Position numbers and translations under genes: made by a program. 64,000 nt of DNA, from contig NZ_AP023055.1 in the NCBI RefSeq assembly GCF_019703835.1, positions 992,001-1,056,000 on the forward strand, given 5' to 3'. The stretch's first letter is position 1, and each line of letters begins with the position of its first letter. Positions 61,301-64,000 of the stretch are shown in pieces. The notes under the pieces are model-generated. The model searched no databases, was not told the DNA's origin, and saw only the letters and a list, made by a program, of their open reading frames with translations. This DNA is from Thaumasiovibrio subtropicus (lineage in GTDB: Bacteria; Pseudomonadota; Gammaproteobacteria; Enterobacterales; Vibrionaceae).

Positions 61301-61642
61301 ATGAGAAATAAAACCATAGAAATCGCCTACACACTGTTTAAGCAGCCAAAGCGGTTCACTACCCTGTTTAGTGTCCATTCGGATCCTACGACTGATCTGC
61401 AACAAGCGTGTTTTACGCTAAAACAACTTGCTGAGAGCCACAAGTCGCGCAAACTCTCTCTCAATCGAAAACTAGAGCCTCATCCCGAGAGAATACCACT
61501 TCAAAATATGATGATCTCTTTGATCCATGAGATAGACCTCCAACAGTCGCTGAATATTGAGCATGTCATCTGCCATCAAGACAATCTGAGCAAGATCCTT
61601 TATGATCAACGCCGAATGCAACACTATTCGATCGCAATATAA
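61301..61642 (+). CDS. Hypothetical protein, 113 residues
   Basis: ATG 61301 follows ATGGAGGCAGT, a strong binding site (a TTG at 61286 is less likely). A basic, helical soluble protein with KSRKLSLNRKLEPHPERIPL in the middle and QQSLNIEHVICHQDN near the end. No motif or membrane helix is recognised. It has its own terminator. Confidence 0.6.
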   Translation: MRNKTIEIAYTLFKQPKRFTTLFSVHSDPTTDLQQACFTLKQLAESHKSRKLSLNRKLEPHPERIPLQNMMISLIHEIDLQQSLNIEHVICHQDNLSKILYDQRRMQHYSIAI

Positions 61643-61652
61643 TTAAACTATG

Positions 61653-61684
61653 AAAGCGCTAGTGACATTGTCACTAGCGCTTTT
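61653..61684 (+). terminator. Terminator after the 61301 gene
   Basis: AAAGCGCTAGTGAC (61653-61666) pairs with GTCACTAGCGCTTT (61670-61683), loop ATT, and a further T follows. It can also serve the convergent chrA. Confidence 0.9.
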
Positions 61685-61724
61685 CTGAATCGAGCATATT
61701 GAGAAGACGTTAAAATATCGCCCC

Positions 61725-62867
61725 CTAAATTAATTCAAACCCCGCCCTTAATAGCAACAGAGTAATAATGACACCCCAGACTGGCAGCCGAGCGTATTTC
61801 AGTAAGCACCAGCCAATAGCACAACCAACCACATCCTTAACGCCATGAATGGCTGAAGTTGCAATAGGATCAACAAACGCGACCGCAAGCAGACCCACTA
61901 CTGTCGCGTTTACCCAGTCAATTGATGCCTTAAGCCGAGGGTGCGTCATCAAGCTCTCCCACGCAGGTACCATCGCAAACAACAGTAATGCGCCTGGCAA
62001 AAAGACCGCGAGCGTGGCGACAATGCTCCCCCATATTGGGATCTCTGGCATCGCACTCGCGCCGAGGTAGCTCGCCATAGTAAACATTGGTCCAGGTACC
62101 AACTGCGCAGAGGCATAGCCTGAGATGAAAACATCACTGGTCACTAAACCATCGAGCATAGGTTCTAGCAAAGGTAAAACGACATGACCCCCGCCGAAAA
62201 CAAAACTCCCTGCTTGATAAAAGAGATTGAAAAGGTGTATCGATGGACTCAATGCAGACGCTAGTGGCAAACAAAGTAAAAGCACGGCAAACATGATCAA
62301 CAATAACCAGTTTGGTCGCCACTTCGTGAGTGATCTTTGTTCACTCGGTTTAGTGACCGCGTAACCTATTACAGCAACGAGGACAATCGGGGTGACTTGA
62401 GCAAGTAATCCTGACGTGAGGCTTAGCCATGCAGCTGTTGCCAATAGGATGATCCAATGCGCCTTAGTACGGATGTTTTTCTTACCCATTCCCCAAACCG
62501 CATCCAAGACCACCACAACCGCTAGCCATTTTGCCGCACCCATAAACACTGAAATGGCCATCGACTGTTCTAGACCTCGCGTCGACGCAACGGCAAACAC
62601 GGTCAGTAAAAGAAACGAAGGGAAAGTAAATCCGATAAACGCAGACAACGCCCCCCAATAGCCACCTTTCTTATAACCAATAAACATCCCCAGCTGACTA
62701 CTCGCAGGACCTGGCAAAAATTGGCACAAAGCGACAGCTTGTGTGAACGTGGCTTGATCTATCCAAGCGCGCTTCTCAACAAACTCCCTCTGAAAAAATC
62801 CAATATGTGCCGCAGGACCACCAAAGCTGTACAGCCCCAACAAAAAAAACTGAATAAACACCGTCAT
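61725..62867 (-). CDS. chrA: Chromate transporter ChrA (long, two-domain type)
   Basis: 380 residues, two homologous halves with about 10-12 hydrophobic segments. The first CHR motif is LYSFGGPAAHIGFFQREFV with LCQFLPGPASSQLG; the second half repeats the pattern with GSFVFGGGHVVLPLLE and QLVPGPMFTMASYLG. Family members export chromate or act as sulfate/chromate antiporters. It is divergent from a LysR regulator that may control it. Confidence 0.92.
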   Translation of the reverse strand: MTVFIQFFLLGLYSFGGPAAHIGFFQREFVEKRAWIDQATFTQAVALCQFLPGPASSQLGMFIGYKKGGYWGALSAFIGFTFPSFLLLTVFAVASTRGLEQSMAISVFMGAAKWLAVVVVLDAVWGMGKKNIRTKAHWIILLATAAWLSLTSGLLAQVTPIVLVAVIGYAVTKPSEQRSLTKWRPNWLLLIMFAVLLLCLPLASALSPSIHLFNLFYQAGSFVFGGGHVVLPLLEPMLDGLVTSDVFISGYASAQLVPGPMFTMASYLGASAMPEIPIWGSIVATLAVFLPGALLLFAMVPAWESLMTHPRLKASIDWVNATVVGLLAVAFVDPIATSAIHGVKDVVGCAIGWCLLKYARLPVWGVIITLLLLRAGFELI

Positions 62868-62913
62868 GGCATGACTCCTTTAAAACTGACCGTAGGATAC
62901 GCTGCACTTAACT

Positions 62914-62947
62914 ATGAATAAAATCGTTCATATCAATGAAGTTCATT
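62914..62947. promoter_or_regulatory. Two ATGAA/TTCAT dyads between chrA and the LysR gene
   Basis: ATGAA-N8-TTCAT (62914-62931) is followed by the palindrome AATGAAGTTCATT (62935-62947). Both use the same half site and lie in the divergent gap, as expected for LysR-type operators. Which gene they control is inferred. Confidence 0.45.
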
Positions 62948-63157
62948 AACTAGATTGATTCTAATAACGGCTTTAGAACAATACACTACTTGCAACCAAC
63001 CAAGCTGAACCAGGCCATTACCTGCGTTTCCATCTGAAAACAGTATAGGTAAGCAACTGATTAAAAAGGCACAAATAGATGTTAGTGATTGCTCACACAC
63101 CGCCGAGAGGATATACTAAAAACCCTGATATTTGTTTATTAATGAGCCGTTATCGAT

Positions 63158-64000
63158 ATGATGTTGGATAGCCTGCAGCAAATGGTGATACTCGCTACCC
63201 TCGCCCACGAGGAAAATTTCACCCGCACCGCAGAGAAGTTGGGAATTTCAAAATCCCATGTCAGTAAACAGATCAGTGCGCTCGAAGAACGGCTCGGTTG
63301 CCAACTCGTGCAACGCAGTACACGCACTGTCAACTTCACTGAAATTGGACTTCAAGTTGCTGAATACGGTGATAAGTTAATTGGTAATGTGGAAGAAGCA
63401 GAAGCGATTGTGGCGGGTTACAATAATGAGGTCAGTGGCGTATTTCGTCTTGCGGCTGGCTTATCACTTGGCACCCCTTTCCTCTCGTCGCTATTAGCCG
63501 AGTTTAAATCAGCGCACCCGCACCTAAAGATCGAATTGAGCCTCTTTGATCACAGCCCAAAGATCCTCGAAGAAGGATATGATTGCTGGCTTGCGGCCCA
63601 CGATCAAATCCCAGAAAGCATGGTAGCGAGAAAAATCTACGATTGTGAGTTCATGTTAGTTGCTAGCCCTGACTACATCCGTCAACACGGTGAATTGCTC
63701 ACCCCTGATGAACTTAAAAAGCACAACTGCATCACCTATAAAGCCGCTGATCGTAGTTTTGAAAGCTGGGCATTTAGCAAAGACAGTCACGTGGCAGAGG
63801 TAAAAGTCCGCGGTGATTTACGTATCGACAATGCGCCAGCCATTGTTGATGCAGCTAAAGCAGGCTTGGGAATCGCCTATGTGGCGACCTACCTTTTGCG
63901 AGAAGAAGTATTGAGAGGAGAACTGATCCAACTTTTACCGAGTTGGACACCAACATTGCAATTACCCGTGTATGCCGTTTTTCCGCGACGTAAACACCTA
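63158..64000 (+). CDS. LysR-family regulator, cut by the window end
   Basis: Starts at ATG 63158 or 63161 and is open through the last base, 281 codons, so only a short C-terminal piece is missing. The N-terminal winged helix-turn-helix (about 5-65) reads ENFTRTAEKLGISKSHVSKQISALEERLG. The substrate-binding domain (about 90 onward) includes SLGTPFLSSLLAEF and AGLGIAYVATYLL. It is divergent from chrA and may respond to chromate or sulfate; that is inference. Confidence 0.85.
   Translation, partial: MMLDSLQQMVILATLAHEENFTRTAEKLGISKSHVSKQISALEERLGCQLVQRSTRTVNFTEIGLQVAEYGDKLIGNVEEAEAIVAGYNNEVSGVFRLAAGLSLGTPFLSSLLAEFKSAHPHLKIELSLFDHSPKILEEGYDCWLAAHDQIPESMVARKIYDCEFMLVASPDYIRQHGELLTPDELKKHNCITYKAADRSFESWAFSKDSHVAEVKVRGDLRIDNAPAIVDAAKAGLGIAYVATYLLREEVLRGELIQLLPSWTPTLQLPVYAVFPRRKHL

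Noticed and set aside
1..64000. tRNA, rRNA, CRISPR arrays, prophage or integron genes
   Set aside because: Looked for and not seen; the window reads as chromosomal core and housekeeping sequence.

Overview
This looks like a stretch of bacterial chromosome from a marine gammaproteobacterium, most probably family Vibrionaceae. The evidence is a set of Vibrio-type neighbours (ccoNOQP, ccoHIS, fnr, uspE and ttcA in one run, with a FIST protein plus hybrid kinase on the other side of ccoN), Vibrio-type families (DUF3581, DUF3389, LpxR), an FNR protein very close to the enterobacterial one, and moderate GC. I see no rRNA, tRNA, CRISPR, prophage or transposase gene. The content is core metabolism, respiration and envelope genes, with many short intergenic repeats.

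Layout. 0-7.7 kb: the end of a hexapeptide acyltransferase, an alpha/beta hydrolase, two membrane proteins (one YibE/F), a lipoprotein 5'-nucleotidase, an unknown lipoprotein and a small membrane protein. 7.8-12.3 kb: a hybrid histidine kinase and a FIST sensor protein (VpsS/VpsV-like), a degenerate SDR-like protein and a membrane-anchored unknown. 12.5-22.7 kb: the microaerobic respiration block, with cbb3 oxidase ccoNOQP, assembly genes ccoH, ccoI, ccoS and a TauE/SafE-type membrane protein, then fnr with its own FNR site, uspE and ttcA. 23-31 kb: carboxypeptidase M32, a purple-acid-phosphatase-like enzyme, pepT, a three-gene envelope operon (membrane protein, Bax-like glucosaminidase, DUF2987) and cobB. 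31-43.6 kb: an L,D-transpeptidase, mobA, several uncharacterised families (DUF3581, DUF2786, a NERD-like protein, DUF2797, DUF3389), a thioesterase, an M48 protease, an OmpA-type porin, and a response regulator-CheC fusion with a PAS partner. 43.7-46.6 kb: nrdD-nrdG, the anaerobic ribonucleotide reductase, under an FNR site and paired NrdR boxes. 46.8-54 kb: an EEP nuclease-like protein, a membrane methyltransferase, a MATE exporter with a divergent LysR, a PstS-like binding protein with a Pho box, sseA and lpxR. 54.2-64 kb: an RND pump with an operator-like palindrome, anmK-nagZ (peptidoglycan recycling), chrA and a divergent LysR cut by the window end.

Two themes link the genes. Oxygen: fnr, the cbb3 oxidase and its assembly set, and nrdDG sit within 35 kb, and FNR-type sites lie in front of fnr and nrdD. 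Phosphate: a PstS-like gene has an excellent Pho box, and a weaker one lies upstream of the 5'-nucleotidase.

The most unusual feature is a family of palindromic-ended repeats, absent from coding regions apart from a 3-base overlap with the nrdG stop codon. There are seven loci with termini close to TATACTCAAGTCACCTCA. One is full length (279 bp) with near-perfect terminal inverted repeats; the others are internally deleted, one-armed or reduced to the two ends. All copies with a recognisable arm lie in the same orientation. One forms the leader of mobA, one ends on the stop codon of nrdG, and one overlaps the ccoP terminator. Four small genes (33-50 codons) with good ribosome binding sites are also described. 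Starts were moved from the longest possible ORF where a ribosome binding site or family numbering supported it; the clearest case is a GTG start for nrdD that restores E. coli residue numbering.
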